Positions 43,601-52,232 of a stretch of 64,000 nt of DNA are shown here, in pieces; position 1 is the stretch's first letter; every line of letters starts with the position of its first letter. Origin of the DNA: Amycolatopsis mediterranei (lineage in GTDB: Bacteria; Actinomycetota; Actinomycetes; Mycobacteriales; Pseudonocardiaceae); contig NZ_CP100416.1 of assembly GCF_026017845.1 (NCBI RefSeq), positions 5,503,523-5,567,522 on the forward strand, in the 5' to 3' direction. The position numbers and the translations under genes were made by a program. The notes beneath the pieces are model-generated. The model was not told the origin of the DNA. It made no database searches and saw nothing but the letters and a program-made list of their open reading frames with translations.

Positions 43601-45501
43601 GCCGTGACGTCGCGCACGATCCCGACCGGGTCGTCGGCGGCCACGACCACGCTGGTCCGCAGCACCTCGTGCCGGGCGACGATCTCGGTCAGGGCGGCGA
43701 CCAGCGCACCGGTGTCGAGCGGCCCGGACACGCGCAGGATCCACGGCACCAGGTACTCGGCGCTGTCGTTGACGAACTGGTCGAGGAACCACAGCCGCTT
43801 CTGCCCGAGCGAGAGTGGCAATGCCTCGCCGCGGGGCAGGATCGGGACGCGGCGCGGCTCGGGCACGGCGAGGCCGGCCAGGCGCTCGTCGAGGACCGCG
43901 GCGAACCGGCGGACCGTCGGGTACCGCAGGACGTCCCGCATCAGCCCGCGGACGGGCAGGCCGGGCAGCCGGGCCTCGATCCGGGCCACGAGCTGGGCGG
44001 CCACCAGCGAATGCCCGCCCAGCTCGAAGAAGTCTTCCCCGACGCCGACCCAGTCCAGCCCGAGCGTCTCGCACCAGAGCCGCGCGACCAGTTCCTCGGT
44101 CCCGGTGCGCGGGGCCGCTTCGGCGTCGTCGTCCGCCGCGGCCGGCCCGGCCGTCACGTCGGCACCGTCCACACCGGACCCGATGGTGAAGCCCGCGAAG
44201 CCGGTGAGCGGCCGGTCCGGGTTGGCCGTGGCCCAGCGCACGATCCGTTCGAAGTCGGCCTGGAGCCCGGCGATGGTGCCGGGGTCGAACAGGTCGGCCC
44301 GGTACTGCCACATGCCGGTGAGGCCGGCGGGCTCGTCGAGGACGATCACCGCCAGGTCGAGCGCGGTGGCCGGCGAAAAGCGCTCCTCCTCGGTCACCTC
44401 GAGGCCGGCCAGGCGCAGCCCGGCATCCGGGGTGTTCGTCACCCCGAAGCTCACCTGCACCAGTGGATCCCGGCCGGGTTCGCGGTCCGGCCCCACCGCG
44501 GCGACCACTCGCTCGAGCGACAGTGCCCCGTGCCGGTAGGAGTCCAGTGTGGACTTCCGGACCACGGCCAGCAGCTCGCGGAAGGTGGGGGCCTCGCCGA
44601 GGCGGATCCGGCACGGCCGGGTGTCGATGAAGCAGCCGACGACCGCGTCGAGCCCGTCCTGGTCGCGACCGGCGTTCGGCACCCCGACCACGAAGTCGCG
44701 CTGGTCGCCGCACCACGCGAGCTGCCAGGAGAACGCGGCCAGCAGCACCATGAACAGGGACGCCCGTTCCGCCTTGGCCAGGCTCGCGGCCGCACTCACC
44801 AGCGACGGCGGGATCGGTGCCCGGCGCACCCCGCCGCGGCGGCCCGTCTCGTGGCCGGCCGGCCGGTCGAACGGGAGCCGCGTCGGGCCGGGCAGACCGG
44901 CGAGCTCGGTGACCCAGTAGTCGAGTTCGGGCGCCGCGGCGGCACCGTCCCGGTCGCGCTGCTCGGTGGCGTAGCCGGCGTAGGTCGTGGGCAGCTCGGG
45001 CAGCCGGGGCAGCCGGCCGGTGTGGAACGCCGAGTAGAGCTCCGAGATGTCCCCGTTGAGCACCGCGAGCGACCAGGCGTCCATGGCGATGTGGTGCACG
45101 ACCATCGCCAGCGCGTGCCGGTCCGGTCCCAGCGCGGCGCGGATCCACCGCACCGGCGGTCCGGCGGCCAGGTCGAACGGCCTGCCGACCCGGCGGTCCA
45201 CCAGCCGGCGCAGCGCGGCTTCGGGGTCCGGGCCGGTGCTCAGGTCGAGGTGTTCCAGCGGGGCCTCGCCCACCGGGAGCACTTCCTGGGTCGACACGTC
45301 CGGGTACCGGGTGCGGAGGACCTCGTGCCGGGCGTGCACGGCGGCGATCGCCGCCGTCAGCGCCGTGGTGTCCAGGGCACCGGTGATCCAGTGGATGTAG
45401 GCGACGTTGCTGGCGACGCCGCCGTCGTCGAGCCCCTCGAACAGGGACAGCCGCTGCTGCTCGTAGGACTGCGGGGCGAGACGTCCGGGTTCGGTGGTCA
45501 T
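40675..45501 (-). CDS. NRPS: C-T-C-A-T
   Basis: 1608 residues. C1 (about 5-440, HHIAMDAW) is followed directly by a carrier domain (about 465-540, ELGGHSLVAAQLV) with no adenylation domain; then C2 (555-985, HHMVFDNW), A (1000-1490, YTSGSTGRPKG) and T (1510-1590, AIGGHSLLATRAI). The first module therefore needs loading in trans. By-eye pocket of the single A domain is D-D-V-F-L-S-T-I-D-K; Asp at the 331 position is common in domains for basic side chains (Orn, Arg), so a diamino or basic residue is possible but not established. The ATG overlaps the stop of the A-T protein gene as ATGA, fixing gene order as the second protein of the line. No thioesterase or E domain. Confidence 0.93.
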   Translation of the reverse strand: MTTEPGRLAPQSYEQQRLSLFEGLDDGGVASNVAYIHWITGALDTTALTAAIAAVHARHEVLRTRYPDVSTQEVLPVGEAPLEHLDLSTGPDPEAALRRLVDRRVGRPFDLAAGPPVRWIRAALGPDRHALAMVVHHIAMDAWSLAVLNGDISELYSAFHTGRLPRLPELPTTYAGYATEQRDRDGAAAAPELDYWVTELAGLPGPTRLPFDRPAGHETGRRGGVRRAPIPPSLVSAAASLAKAERASLFMVLLAAFSWQLAWCGDQRDFVVGVPNAGRDQDGLDAVVGCFIDTRPCRIRLGEAPTFRELLAVVRKSTLDSYRHGALSLERVVAAVGPDREPGRDPLVQVSFGVTNTPDAGLRLAGLEVTEEERFSPATALDLAVIVLDEPAGLTGMWQYRADLFDPGTIAGLQADFERIVRWATANPDRPLTGFAGFTIGSGVDGADVTAGPAAADDDAEAAPRTGTEELVARLWCETLGLDWVGVGEDFFELGGHSLVAAQLVARIEARLPGLPVRGLMRDVLRYPTVRRFAAVLDERLAGLAVPEPRRVPILPRGEALPLSLGQKRLWFLDQFVNDSAEYLVPWILRVSGPLDTGALVAALTEIVARHEVLRTSVVVAADDPVGIVRDVTAFTVAVAECSAAALTATITAETTRPLDLAAGLPIRATLLRLGDADHVLCLTVHHMVFDNWSAGLLHEELDTLYGAFTAGQPSPLPPLVVQYADVTAAQESGQDGPEFAAKLDFWRTELAGAEAFELAPDLPRPARRTSPGRTVSFSVPEDVLAGLERIGTRHGATTFMTLLAAWQVLLHRCTGADDLTVGTTAADRELTESEPLIGLFINMLVLRGDLSGRPAFGELLARTRDRTLEAYAHQDVPFDRLVEELAPERDLARTPIFQVMVKLDSGRQRPPTLPGLTVRRLANAPVPAKYDIELTFAPNPTGGLSGELSYDTGLYLPDTIDRLIGHFRTLLTDIADDPDRPIDRLALMDAAGRAEAAALAARPEVPVPALCLHELIALRIADTPDAVAVVQDDRALGYAELGRWSDAVAAWLREHGAGPDVVVGVVLDRSIELVVALLGVLKAGSAYLPIEPGTPPARITQLLRDSGAPVCLVEPRVAGVVTEAGSRALLVPMRQSAARGPVPAPMVDPGHLAAVYYTSGSTGRPKGVACTHGGWVNRMHWMQRHHPLGAGETVLHKTTITFDDAAVEIFWPLMSGATVAVLGPGRHRDPRAIADAVIRYHAVHVQFVPSMLELFLDTVTGADVRRMPALRSVLSSGEALRPELAGRFREVFGESVVLDNTWGATEVSIDSTCHVCRSEDATGTAVPIGRPIDNNEVRVLDPRFEEVPVGVPGELCIGGAGLARGYLGDPRRTAEVFVPHPERAGERLYRTGDWGRRGRDGVLVFLRRKDDQVKIRGVRVELGEVEHALRAHPAVADAVVVAWTAAPGDKRLAGYVVAGCSSRELLEHARAVLPVYAVPGSITVLDALPRLPSGKLDRKNLPEPAVTGHEDSFLAPRTATEKVLAGIWADVLGRDRVGVEDDFFAIGGHSLLATRAIARMRQAFVAELPLTLIFERPTVARMAEAIEEIVLAEVAGLTDAEARELLS

Positions 45502-47336
45502 TCGCTCTCCGCCGTTCCGGCCGCCGGCACCTGCAACGCCTCCACGCGGCAGGCGAAGTCGGCCAGCCGCGGGTAGTCGTAGAAGTCGCGGACCTGCACG
45601 CCGGTGTTCAGCTCCGCCCGTACCCGGGCGGCGATCCGCGCGGCCACCAGGGAATGGCCGCCCAGGTCCAGGAAGTCGTCCAGCCTGGTGACACCGTCGC
45701 GGCCCAGCAGCTGCGCCCAGATCGCCGCGACGGCCCGCTCGGTGCCGGTTTCCGTCCCGTCGCCCGCGGCCGTGTGCACCGGCGGGGCGGGCAACGCCTT
45801 GCGGTCGAGTTTCCCGTTGGGTGTCAAGGGAAGGGCCGGGAGCACCAGCACGGTGGCCGGGACCATGTGCGCGGGCAGCCGGGCGCTCGACCAGGCCTTC
45901 ACCGCGGCCGGCAGGCCGGCCGCCTCACCGTCGGGCACCACGTAGGCGACCAGGACCTGGTCGCCCGGCCGGTCCTCCCGGGCGGCCACGGCGGACTGGG
46001 CCACCGCCGGGCAGGTCGCGATCGCCGCCTCGACCTCGCCGAGCTCGATCCGGAAACCGCGGATCTTCACCTGGTCGTCCGCCCGGCCGAGGAACTCCAG
46101 CTCGTCCCCGGCCCAGCGGGCGAGGTCGCCGGTGCGGTACATCCGCGAGCCGGCCGGCCCGGCGGGATCGGGCACGAACGAGCGCGCGGTCAAGCCGGGC
46201 CGGCCGTGGTAGCCCCTGGTCACCCCGGGCCCGGACACGTGCACCTCGCCGATCCCGCCCGGCGGCACCGGGGCGAACCCGGCGTCGAGCACGGTCACGC
46301 CGAGCCCGGGAAGGCCGGTGCCGATCAGGCTGCCGGCGCCGGCCGCGGCACTCGCCGGGTCCATCAGCCGGATGTTGTTGAGGATCGAGACCTCGGTGGC
46401 CCCGTAGGCGTTGGTCACCATCGGCCGGCTCGCCGGCTCGCGGCCGTACCACCCCGCCAGCCGCGCGGCCTCGAGCGACTCGCCGCCCAGGAAGACGACC
46501 CGCAGCGGGTCCGTCCACCCGGTCCGGCCGAGGCCGTCGGCCGTCTGGACGAACTGCAGGAACGCCGACGGCGTCTGGTTGAACACCGTCACACCGGCGC
46601 GCTCGACGAGGTCGAGGTACTCCTCGGCCGAGCGGGCCTGCTCGCGCGACACCAGCACCAGCCGGCCGCCGTGCAGCAGCGCGCCGAACTGCTCCCAGAC
46701 GGCGAAGTCGAACGAGCAGGAGTGGAACAGGGTCCACACGTCCGACGGTCCGAACCGCAGGATCCGCTGGGCCTCGACGAACAGGGTGGCCAGGTTGGCG
46801 TTCGACACCACGACCCCCTTCGGGGTGCCCGTCGAACCCGAGGTGTAGATCACGTAGACGGCCTGGTCGCCCCACAGCTCGAGGTCGAGGTTGCCGTCGG
46901 CGTGCGCCGCCAGGGCGGCGACGGTCCCCGGCTCGTCCAGCGAGACGAGCGGGCCGGTCCCGGACGGCAGGCCGGCGGCGAGGTCGCTCGTCGTGAGCAC
47001 CAGCGAGGCTCCGGAGTCGGCGTGCATGAGGGCGATCCGCTCGGGCGGGTAGCCGGCGTCGATCGGCACGTACGCGCCGCCCGCCTTCAGCACGGCGAGG
47101 ATCGCCACGACCTGGGCCGGCGACCGCTCCAGCACGAGCGCCACCCGGACCTCCGGGCCGACACCGCGGCCGACGAGCAGCCGCGCCAGCCGGTTCGCCT
47201 GCGCGTTGAGTTCCCGGTAGGTCGTCGTGGCCCCGTCGACGTCCTCCAAGGCGACGGCTTCGGGCACCGCGCGCACCTGCGCCTCGAAGCCGCCGATCAA
47301 CGTCCAGACCTGCTCGCGCCCCTGGTCAGTCCACAT
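45498..47336 (-). CDS. NRPS loading module: A-T
   Basis: 612 residues: adenylation domain (about 15-510; YTSGSTGTPKG, YRTGDLARW, KIRGFRIELGEVE) and one carrier (540-600; DLGGHSLVAARIA), with no condensation domain, so it fits as the initiation module. The pocket region (CSFDFAVWEQFGALL, FNQTPSAFLQF) begins D-F-W-N like threonine codes (DFWNIGMVHK) but the rest reads F-G-A-I-L, so Thr or a modified Thr is only a suggestion. The start overlaps the GHMP kinase stop by 11 bases, and that kinase may act on the same amino acid family. Confidence 0.93.
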   Translation of the reverse strand: MWTDQGREQVWTLIGGFEAQVRAVPEAVALEDVDGATTTYRELNAQANRLARLLVGRGVGPEVRVALVLERSPAQVVAILAVLKAGGAYVPIDAGYPPERIALMHADSGASLVLTTSDLAAGLPSGTGPLVSLDEPGTVAALAAHADGNLDLELWGDQAVYVIYTSGSTGTPKGVVVSNANLATLFVEAQRILRFGPSDVWTLFHSCSFDFAVWEQFGALLHGGRLVLVSREQARSAEEYLDLVERAGVTVFNQTPSAFLQFVQTADGLGRTGWTDPLRVVFLGGESLEAARLAGWYGREPASRPMVTNAYGATEVSILNNIRLMDPASAAAGAGSLIGTGLPGLGVTVLDAGFAPVPPGGIGEVHVSGPGVTRGYHGRPGLTARSFVPDPAGPAGSRMYRTGDLARWAGDELEFLGRADDQVKIRGFRIELGEVEAAIATCPAVAQSAVAAREDRPGDQVLVAYVVPDGEAAGLPAAVKAWSSARLPAHMVPATVLVLPALPLTPNGKLDRKALPAPPVHTAAGDGTETGTERAVAAIWAQLLGRDGVTRLDDFLDLGGHSLVAARIAARVRAELNTGVQVRDFYDYPRLADFACRVEALQVPAAGTAESE

Positions 47337-48300
47337 AGGACACGCCCTCCCGGTTGTCGTCTCGCTGTGCCGGACGGGCGGCCGCCGGCTCGAGCGTGTG
47401 GTCGATCGACGCCGCGCCGGCGAGTTCGGTGCAGGCAGCGACGGCGTCGCGGATCTTGCCGGCGTGCCGTGGGTCGTCGCCGCTGATGAGGACGCCGACG
47501 ATGGTGCCGCTGTGGGCCACGGTCACCCCGAGCGCCCGGACGTCCCTGCTGATCTCCATCGCCCGCTCGAGGTGCCGCTTGTGACACCTCGACTGGTTGA
47601 GCACGGCGCTCCTGGTGCAGATCCGGCCGACCCCGGCCAGGTCGCCGCCGGCCAGCGCGGTGCCGAGCCGGTCGAGCAACGTGCGGTATTCGCGCCGCTC
47701 GGCCGCCGTGATCACCGGCCGGGCCGCGTTGAACCGGACCGTGTCGACCTGCCCGCCCTCGTCGATCCCGACGATGGTCATGGGCGGCGTCGGGCCGAGC
47801 ACGCGGTGCAGCTTCACCCTGCGGTGGTAGAAGGCGACCATTTCGTGGTACATCAGCCCGTCCGTCGGCTCGATCTGCCGCAGGCAGGCCTCGGTCTCCG
47901 CCGGTGTCACCGCGATCCCCAGCGCGGCGCCGACGGCCCGGACCGTGGCCACCAGGTCGGCCGAGGAACTCGACATCCCCTTGCCCTCCGGCAGGTCACT
48001 GGTCAGCGTGAGCGTGCCGCCCGGCCGCACCCCGTACCGGGCGAGCGCGATCCGGGCCGCGCGCAGCGCCTTGTGCTTGCCGGCCGGCCGGACGAGCAGC
48101 TCGTCGGTTTCCGGCGACAGGCTGAGCACCGCCGTGGTCCAGCGCGCGATCGGCAGGGTCACCAGGAAGTCCTGCTCGGGTCCGGGCAGCGCGCCCTGCA
48201 GCAGCTCGCCGAACGTGCCGAAGCAGGTGCCCACGCCGGCGCGGAAACCGACCTCCGATCGCTGCGGCGCCGTGATCGCCCCGTCCATCGGGCGGTTCAC
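47326..48300 (-). CDS. GHMP-family amino acid kinase, PduX-like
   Basis: About 324 residues. CFGTFGELLQGALPG near residue 25 matches the GELxQG motif of PduX-type L-threonine kinases, and LPEGKGMSSSSADL is the GHMP phosphate-binding glycine loop. ATP-dependent phosphorylation of the hydroxyl of Thr or Ser is the family reaction. In PduX the product serves cobalamin nucleotide-loop assembly. Here, inside the NRPS operon with a cysteine-synthase-like enzyme and a fumarate lyase, O-phospho-Thr or -Ser as the substrate of beta-replacement is more attractive; support of the B12-dependent mutase is the alternative. I use the GTG at 48300 that overlaps the exporter stop; an ATG at 48288 is also possible. 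Confidence 0.82.
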   Translation of the reverse strand: MNRPMDGAITAPQRSEVGFRAGVGTCFGTFGELLQGALPGPEQDFLVTLPIARWTTAVLSLSPETDELLVRPAGKHKALRAARIALARYGVRPGGTLTLTSDLPEGKGMSSSSADLVATVRAVGAALGIAVTPAETEACLRQIEPTDGLMYHEMVAFYHRRVKLHRVLGPTPPMTIVGIDEGGQVDTVRFNAARPVITAAERREYRTLLDRLGTALAGGDLAGVGRICTRSAVLNQSRCHKRHLERAMEISRDVRALGVTVAHSGTIVGVLISGDDPRHAGKIRDAVAACTELAGAASIDHTLEPAAARPAQRDDNREGVSYVD

Positions 48301-49574
48301 CCGCCCGTCCGGTTGTCTTCGACGACCGGCACGGCCACCCCGGCCGAGACCTCCGGGAGCGGAGGTCTCAGCCGCACGAGGAGGTACGGGCCGGCGAGGA
48401 TGTGGATCACGCCCTGCAGCGAGATGATCGCGATGATGCCGACGACGTCGCCGAGCGTGCTCGCCAGCACGATGCCCAGCAGCATGGCCAGCGCCCACCC
48501 GGTGCTGAGCGCGCCGAAGACGCGACCGCGGTACCGGTCCGGCGTCTCGGTCTGCTGGATCGTGCTGAACCCGGCCTGCTGCGCCGCCGACGGCGCACCG
48601 ACCACGCTGATCAGGATGAAGATCGGCCAGAGGGCGGGCAGGGCAAGCGGGTAGAGGGCGATGACCAGGTCGACCACCCCGAACATCAGCGCGCCGTAGC
48701 CGAGCAGAAGCCGGGGCGGCCAGCGCCGCCCGACGGCGGCGATGGCGAGCCCGCCCACGATCCCGCCGACCGCCTGCACCGAGATCACGGAGCCGTACTC
48801 GGCGCTGCTGGCGTGCAGCACGCTGATGATCAACGGCGCGATCAGCACCGCGAGCACGCCCTCGCCGAACCCGGACATCAGCCGGAAGACGAGGAGGGTG
48901 GTCAAATCCCGGCGGGCCAGGCACAGTGCGATGCCCGCCCGCCACTCGTGGTCGAGCCGGCGCCGGTCCCCGGCCGGGTCGATCGGCTCCGGCGGCACCT
49001 CGGCCCGGATCATCGCCACCAGTGCGGCGGCGACCAGGTAGCTGACCGCGTCGACGACGGTGACCAGGAAGATACCGCCGGTGGCGGCGAGGACACCGCC
49101 GACCGCGGCGCCGATCAACCTGGCGACCTGGCGGTTCTGGCCGTTGAGCGCGTTGGCGGCGACCAGGTCTTCGGCCGGCACGACGTGCGGGACCATCGCG
49201 GCTTCCGCCGGCTGGAAGAGCTGCTCGAGCACGCCCTGGACGAAGACGACCACGTAGACGACCCAGATCGTGCGTTCGTCGTGCACCGCGAACAGCGGGA
49301 TCAGGGCCAGCGCCAGCAGCAGGTTGGTGACGACCATCGTGCGCTTGCGGTCCCAGCGATCGACGAACACACCGGCGAGCGAGCCGAACAGCAGTTGCGG
49401 GACCATCGACACCAGCAGCATGGCGCCGGAGGCCAGCGCGGACCCGGTGACCGTGTAGACGTAGAACATCATCCCGATGCCCAGAATCCAGTCACCGGCC
49501 AGCGAGATCAGGTTGGCGCCGGACAACAGGAAAAAATTCCGATTGTGCGCCACCAGATTCCAAATATTTCTCAT
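48297..49574 (-). CDS. MFS exporter
   Basis: 425 residues with about 12 hydrophobic segments, MFS_3/EntS-like. The loop motif GSLAGVFVDRWDRKRTMVV between helices 2 and 3 is the classical MFS signature, and RYRGRVFGALSTGWALAMLL marks the second half. As the first gene of the NRPS operon it probably exports the peptide and gives self-protection. The open frame starts at 49664, but the ATG at 49574 has GAGGAG about 8 bases upstream and begins just before the first membrane segment, so I use it. Confidence 0.9.
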   Translation of the reverse strand: MRNIWNLVAHNRNFFLLSGANLISLAGDWILGIGMMFYVYTVTGSALASGAMLLVSMVPQLLFGSLAGVFVDRWDRKRTMVVTNLLLALALIPLFAVHDERTIWVVYVVVFVQGVLEQLFQPAEAAMVPHVVPAEDLVAANALNGQNRQVARLIGAAVGGVLAATGGIFLVTVVDAVSYLVAAALVAMIRAEVPPEPIDPAGDRRRLDHEWRAGIALCLARRDLTTLLVFRLMSGFGEGVLAVLIAPLIISVLHASSAEYGSVISVQAVGGIVGGLAIAAVGRRWPPRLLLGYGALMFGVVDLVIALYPLALPALWPIFILISVVGAPSAAQQAGFSTIQQTETPDRYRGRVFGALSTGWALAMLLGIVLASTLGDVVGIIAIISLQGVIHILAGPYLLVRLRPPLPEVSAGVAVPVVEDNRTGG

Positions 49575-49635
49575 CTGGCTCCTCGCCACTGTTATCGGGC
49601 CGGACGGCATCCGAATCGTCGCCGACGCACTGAGC

Positions 49636-49664
49636 CATATTTCCAGGCCGTGTTCGACAGTCAA
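49636..49664 (-). promoter_or_regulatory. Candidate promoter of the NRPS operon
   Basis: On the minus strand TTGACT (49664-49659) and AATATG (49641-49636) are separated by 17 bases, a good match to a housekeeping-type promoter, about 60 bases before the exporter ATG. The 213-base divergent gap also has to hold the promoter of the M20 hydrolase, for which no clear hexamers were found. Confidence 0.4.
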
Positions 49665-49787
49665 CCGCCGTTCCGGAAAATCCCCGATCGCACATGGATA
49701 GCCCAGTGATAGACGGCCGGATTATCGTTGCCCAAATGCCAGATCGAACCGGCACGAAAACCCCACTTCCCACAGCATGAGGACGTT

Positions 49788-51110
49788 ATGAGCATTCCGG
49801 CTGATCCCGCAGTGCTGTCCACACCGGCCGGCGGCCGCACCCGGGCCGGCGGCGCGGGTCTCGATCCCGGGCTGGACATCGACGCCGCCCTCCTGCTGCG
49901 TCGCCTGGACGAGATCGCCGCGTTCGGCGCCCGGCCCGGGCTGGGCGGAATCACCAGAACCGGCCTCAGCGACGAGGAGACCGCGGCCCGCCGCTACCTG
50001 GCGGCGCGGTGCCACGAGGACGGCCTCACCACGCACGTCGACCAGGCCGCCAACCTGATCGTGCGCCGGGCGGGCGCGGACCACGACAAGCCCGTCGTCC
50101 TGCTCGGCTCGCACCTGGACACCGTGGTCGACGGCGGCCGCCTGGACGGCACCTACGGCGTCGTGGCGGCGTGCGAGGTGGTCCGGGTGCTGGCCCAGGC
50201 CGAAGTCGAACTGCCGGTGGAACCGGTCGCGATCGCCTTCACCAACGAGGAAGGCGCCGGATTCCCCTACCCGTTCTTCGGCTCGCTCGCTCTCACGGGC
50301 AAGGTGGACGTCGCCGCCGCGACGGTAGCGGCGGAGCGCGGCGGCCTGCCGCTGCGTGCCGCGCTGCGGGCGGCGGGCGGGGATCTCGACACCATCGACG
50401 CGGCCGCGTGGCCGCCGGGCTCCATCGCCTGCTACCTCGAGCTGCACATCGAGCAGGGCCCGGTGCTCGAAGCACACGGCATCCCGATCGGCGTGGTCGA
50501 CGCGATCACCGGGCGGACGATCCTGGACATCGCCGTGCAGGGGCGCCAGGGCCACGCCGGCACGACGCCGATGGCCCTGCGCAGGGACGCGTTGGCGGTA
50601 GCGGCCCGGGTGGTGCTTGCGGTCGAGGAGCTGGCCACCGAACGCGGTCTCTGTGCCGTCGGCACGGTCGGGCGGCTCGACGCCGAGCCCAACGTCACGA
50701 ACGTCATCCCGGGCCGGGTGGAGCTGACCGCCGAGATCCGGGACAGCAGACCGGAACGCCTGCGGGCCGCGGAGCGCGCGCTGACCGGCGAGCTGGCCCG
50801 GCTCGGCTCGGCGACCGGGATCGACATCGCGGCGACCGTCCGCCCGGTGACCGCGCCGACGCCGACCACCGAGCCCGCGCGGCAGGCGATCGCCGCGGCC
50901 GCCGAAGCACTGGGCCTCGCGCATCGGGAGATGTTCAGCTCCGCCGGTCACGACGCCCAGATCGTGAGCGACATCGCCCCGATCGGCATGATCTTCGTGC
51001 CGAGCCACCGCGGCATCAGCCACGCCCCGGACGAGCACACCGACGACGCGCACCTGATCGCCGGCGCGCGCACCCTGCTGCATTCGGTGCTGCGACTGGC
51101 CGGCCGTTAG
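49788..51110 (+). CDS. M20 amidohydrolase, N-carbamoylase/allantoate type
   Basis: 440 residues of the hydantoinase/carbamoylase branch of M20 metallopeptidases. Metal-ligand and signature motifs are in order: GSHLDTVVDGGRLDGTYGV, FTNEEGAGFPYPF, LELHIEQGPVLE, GHAGTTPM and SSAGHDAQIV. Members hydrolyse N-carbamoyl or ureido amino acids, or release amines from allantoate. It could trim a ureido or carbamoyl precursor or a protected product. GAGGA lies before the ATG at 49788. It opens the plus strand opposite the exporter and is followed by a hairpin and the methyltransferase gene. Confidence 0.88.
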   Translation: MSIPADPAVLSTPAGGRTRAGGAGLDPGLDIDAALLLRRLDEIAAFGARPGLGGITRTGLSDEETAARRYLAARCHEDGLTTHVDQAANLIVRRAGADHDKPVVLLGSHLDTVVDGGRLDGTYGVVAACEVVRVLAQAEVELPVEPVAIAFTNEEGAGFPYPFFGSLALTGKVDVAAATVAAERGGLPLRAALRAAGGDLDTIDAAAWPPGSIACYLELHIEQGPVLEAHGIPIGVVDAITGRTILDIAVQGRQGHAGTTPMALRRDALAVAARVVLAVEELATERGLCAVGTVGRLDAEPNVTNVIPGRVELTAEIRDSRPERLRAAERALTGELARLGSATGIDIAATVRPVTAPTPTTEPARQAIAAAAEALGLAHREMFSSAGHDAQIVSDIAPIGMIFVPSHRGISHAPDEHTDDAHLIAGARTLLHSVLRLAGR

Positions 51111-51111
51111 C

Positions 51112-51131
51112 CGACCGCGCTCGTGCGGTCG
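51112..51131 (+). terminator. Hairpin after the M20 hydrolase gene
   Basis: CGACCGC and GCGGTCG form a 7-bp stem around a 6-base loop, immediately after the stop codon at 51110. No T-tract follows. It may end or weaken transcription before the methyltransferase gene, whose own promoter may lie in the remaining 75 bases. Confidence 0.4.
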
Positions 51132-51206
51132 AATCGTCCGAACATTTTCCCTCGGATCCACCCCGATTGTCGGATCTGTTCTCATCGATCAGATAAGGAA
51201 ATGCCC

Positions 51207-52232
51207 ATGACCGTTGCCGCCAGCCCCCGACGCGAACTCTTCCGGGAAATCAAGCAAAGCGCATCGGCGCCGGACATCGCGGCCGCGGCGGCGCTGCTGG
51301 AGATCGGTGACCGGCTCGGCGTCCTCGAGGAGATCAGCACCGGCGGGAAGTTCACCGCGAGCCGGCTCGCCTCGATCGGAGAGCTGCCGGAAAGCGGTGT
51401 CGCCCGCTACCTCGAGGCCTTGGAGTCCGCCGGCATCATCGAGCGCGTGGACACCGACGGTGACTTCTTCCGGACCGTTTCCGACTACGACGTCATCCGG
51501 CACCAGGCGGGCTACGTGTCGTGGACGATGAACGCCAACCGTCCCTTCGTCGAGCACCCGCGCGAGTTCCTCATCGATCCGGAGAGCGCGCGGGCGGCGT
51601 ACGTCCGTGACGGCAGGCAAGTCGCCGTCAGCTCACAGTGGATGGGATCGCTGGCCTTCTACCCCGCGGCGTTCGAGGCGATCACCGAGGCGCGCCCCAC
51701 CCGGGTCGCCGACCTGGGCTCGGGTACCTGCCGGCTGCTGATCGAACTGCTGGACATGCTGCCCGGCACGACGGGTCTCGGCCTCGACCTCGACCAGGGG
51801 GCGTGCGACGCGGCGAAGGACGCGGCCGCGCACGCCGGCATGAGCGACCGGCTCACCGTGCTGCAGCGGTCGATCCAGTCGCTGGCCACCGATCCGGGTC
51901 CGCTCCTCGACGCCGACGTCATCCACGCCGGATTCGTCTTCCACGACATGCTGCCGGACGAGGAGCACATCGCCGACGCGGTGCTGGCCAACTGCCACAC
52001 GGCGCTGCGGCCGGGCGGCCTGATGGCGATCACCGAAGCGATCCCCTACGTCCGCACCGAACGGGAGCGCCGGTTCAGCTCCATCGTGACCTACTACCAC
52101 CGGGAATTCATGACCCGCAAGCTGTTGTCGGTCGCCGAGTGGGAGCACAAGCTGTCCGGCGCCGGCTTCCGGCACGTGGAGACCGTCGAACTCGGCTTCC
52201 CCACCGGCCGCCTGTTCCTCGCGCGCAAGTGA
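51207..52232 (+). CDS. SAM-dependent methyltransferase, MppJ-like
   Basis: 341 residues: a helical N-terminal dimerisation/winged-helix part (about 1-140) followed by a Rossmann SAM-binding domain with VADLGSGTCRLLIELLDMLPG (about 165-185) and GLDLDQGACDAAK. This layout and the wording of motif I resemble MppJ, which C-methylates phenylpyruvate in mannopeptimycin biosynthesis, although related members are O-methyltransferases. The gene overlaps the following aminotransferase gene by GTGA, which fits a keto-acid methylation then transamination route to a beta-methyl amino acid. Of two adjacent in-frame ATGs I use 51207, which is 7 bases after AAGGA. Confidence 0.8.
   Translation: MTVAASPRRELFREIKQSASAPDIAAAAALLEIGDRLGVLEEISTGGKFTASRLASIGELPESGVARYLEALESAGIIERVDTDGDFFRTVSDYDVIRHQAGYVSWTMNANRPFVEHPREFLIDPESARAAYVRDGRQVAVSSQWMGSLAFYPAAFEAITEARPTRVADLGSGTCRLLIELLDMLPGTTGLGLDLDQGACDAAKDAAAHAGMSDRLTVLQRSIQSLATDPGPLLDADVIHAGFVFHDMLPDEEHIADAVLANCHTALRPGGLMAITEAIPYVRTERERRFSSIVTYYHREFMTRKLLSVAEWEHKLSGAGFRHVETVELGFPTGRLFLARK

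Noticed and set aside
25372..49574. Search for ketosynthase, ketoreductase or other PKS domains in the assembly-line proteins
   Set aside because: No DTACSS-type KS motif or other PKS domain is present in any frame with coding character.
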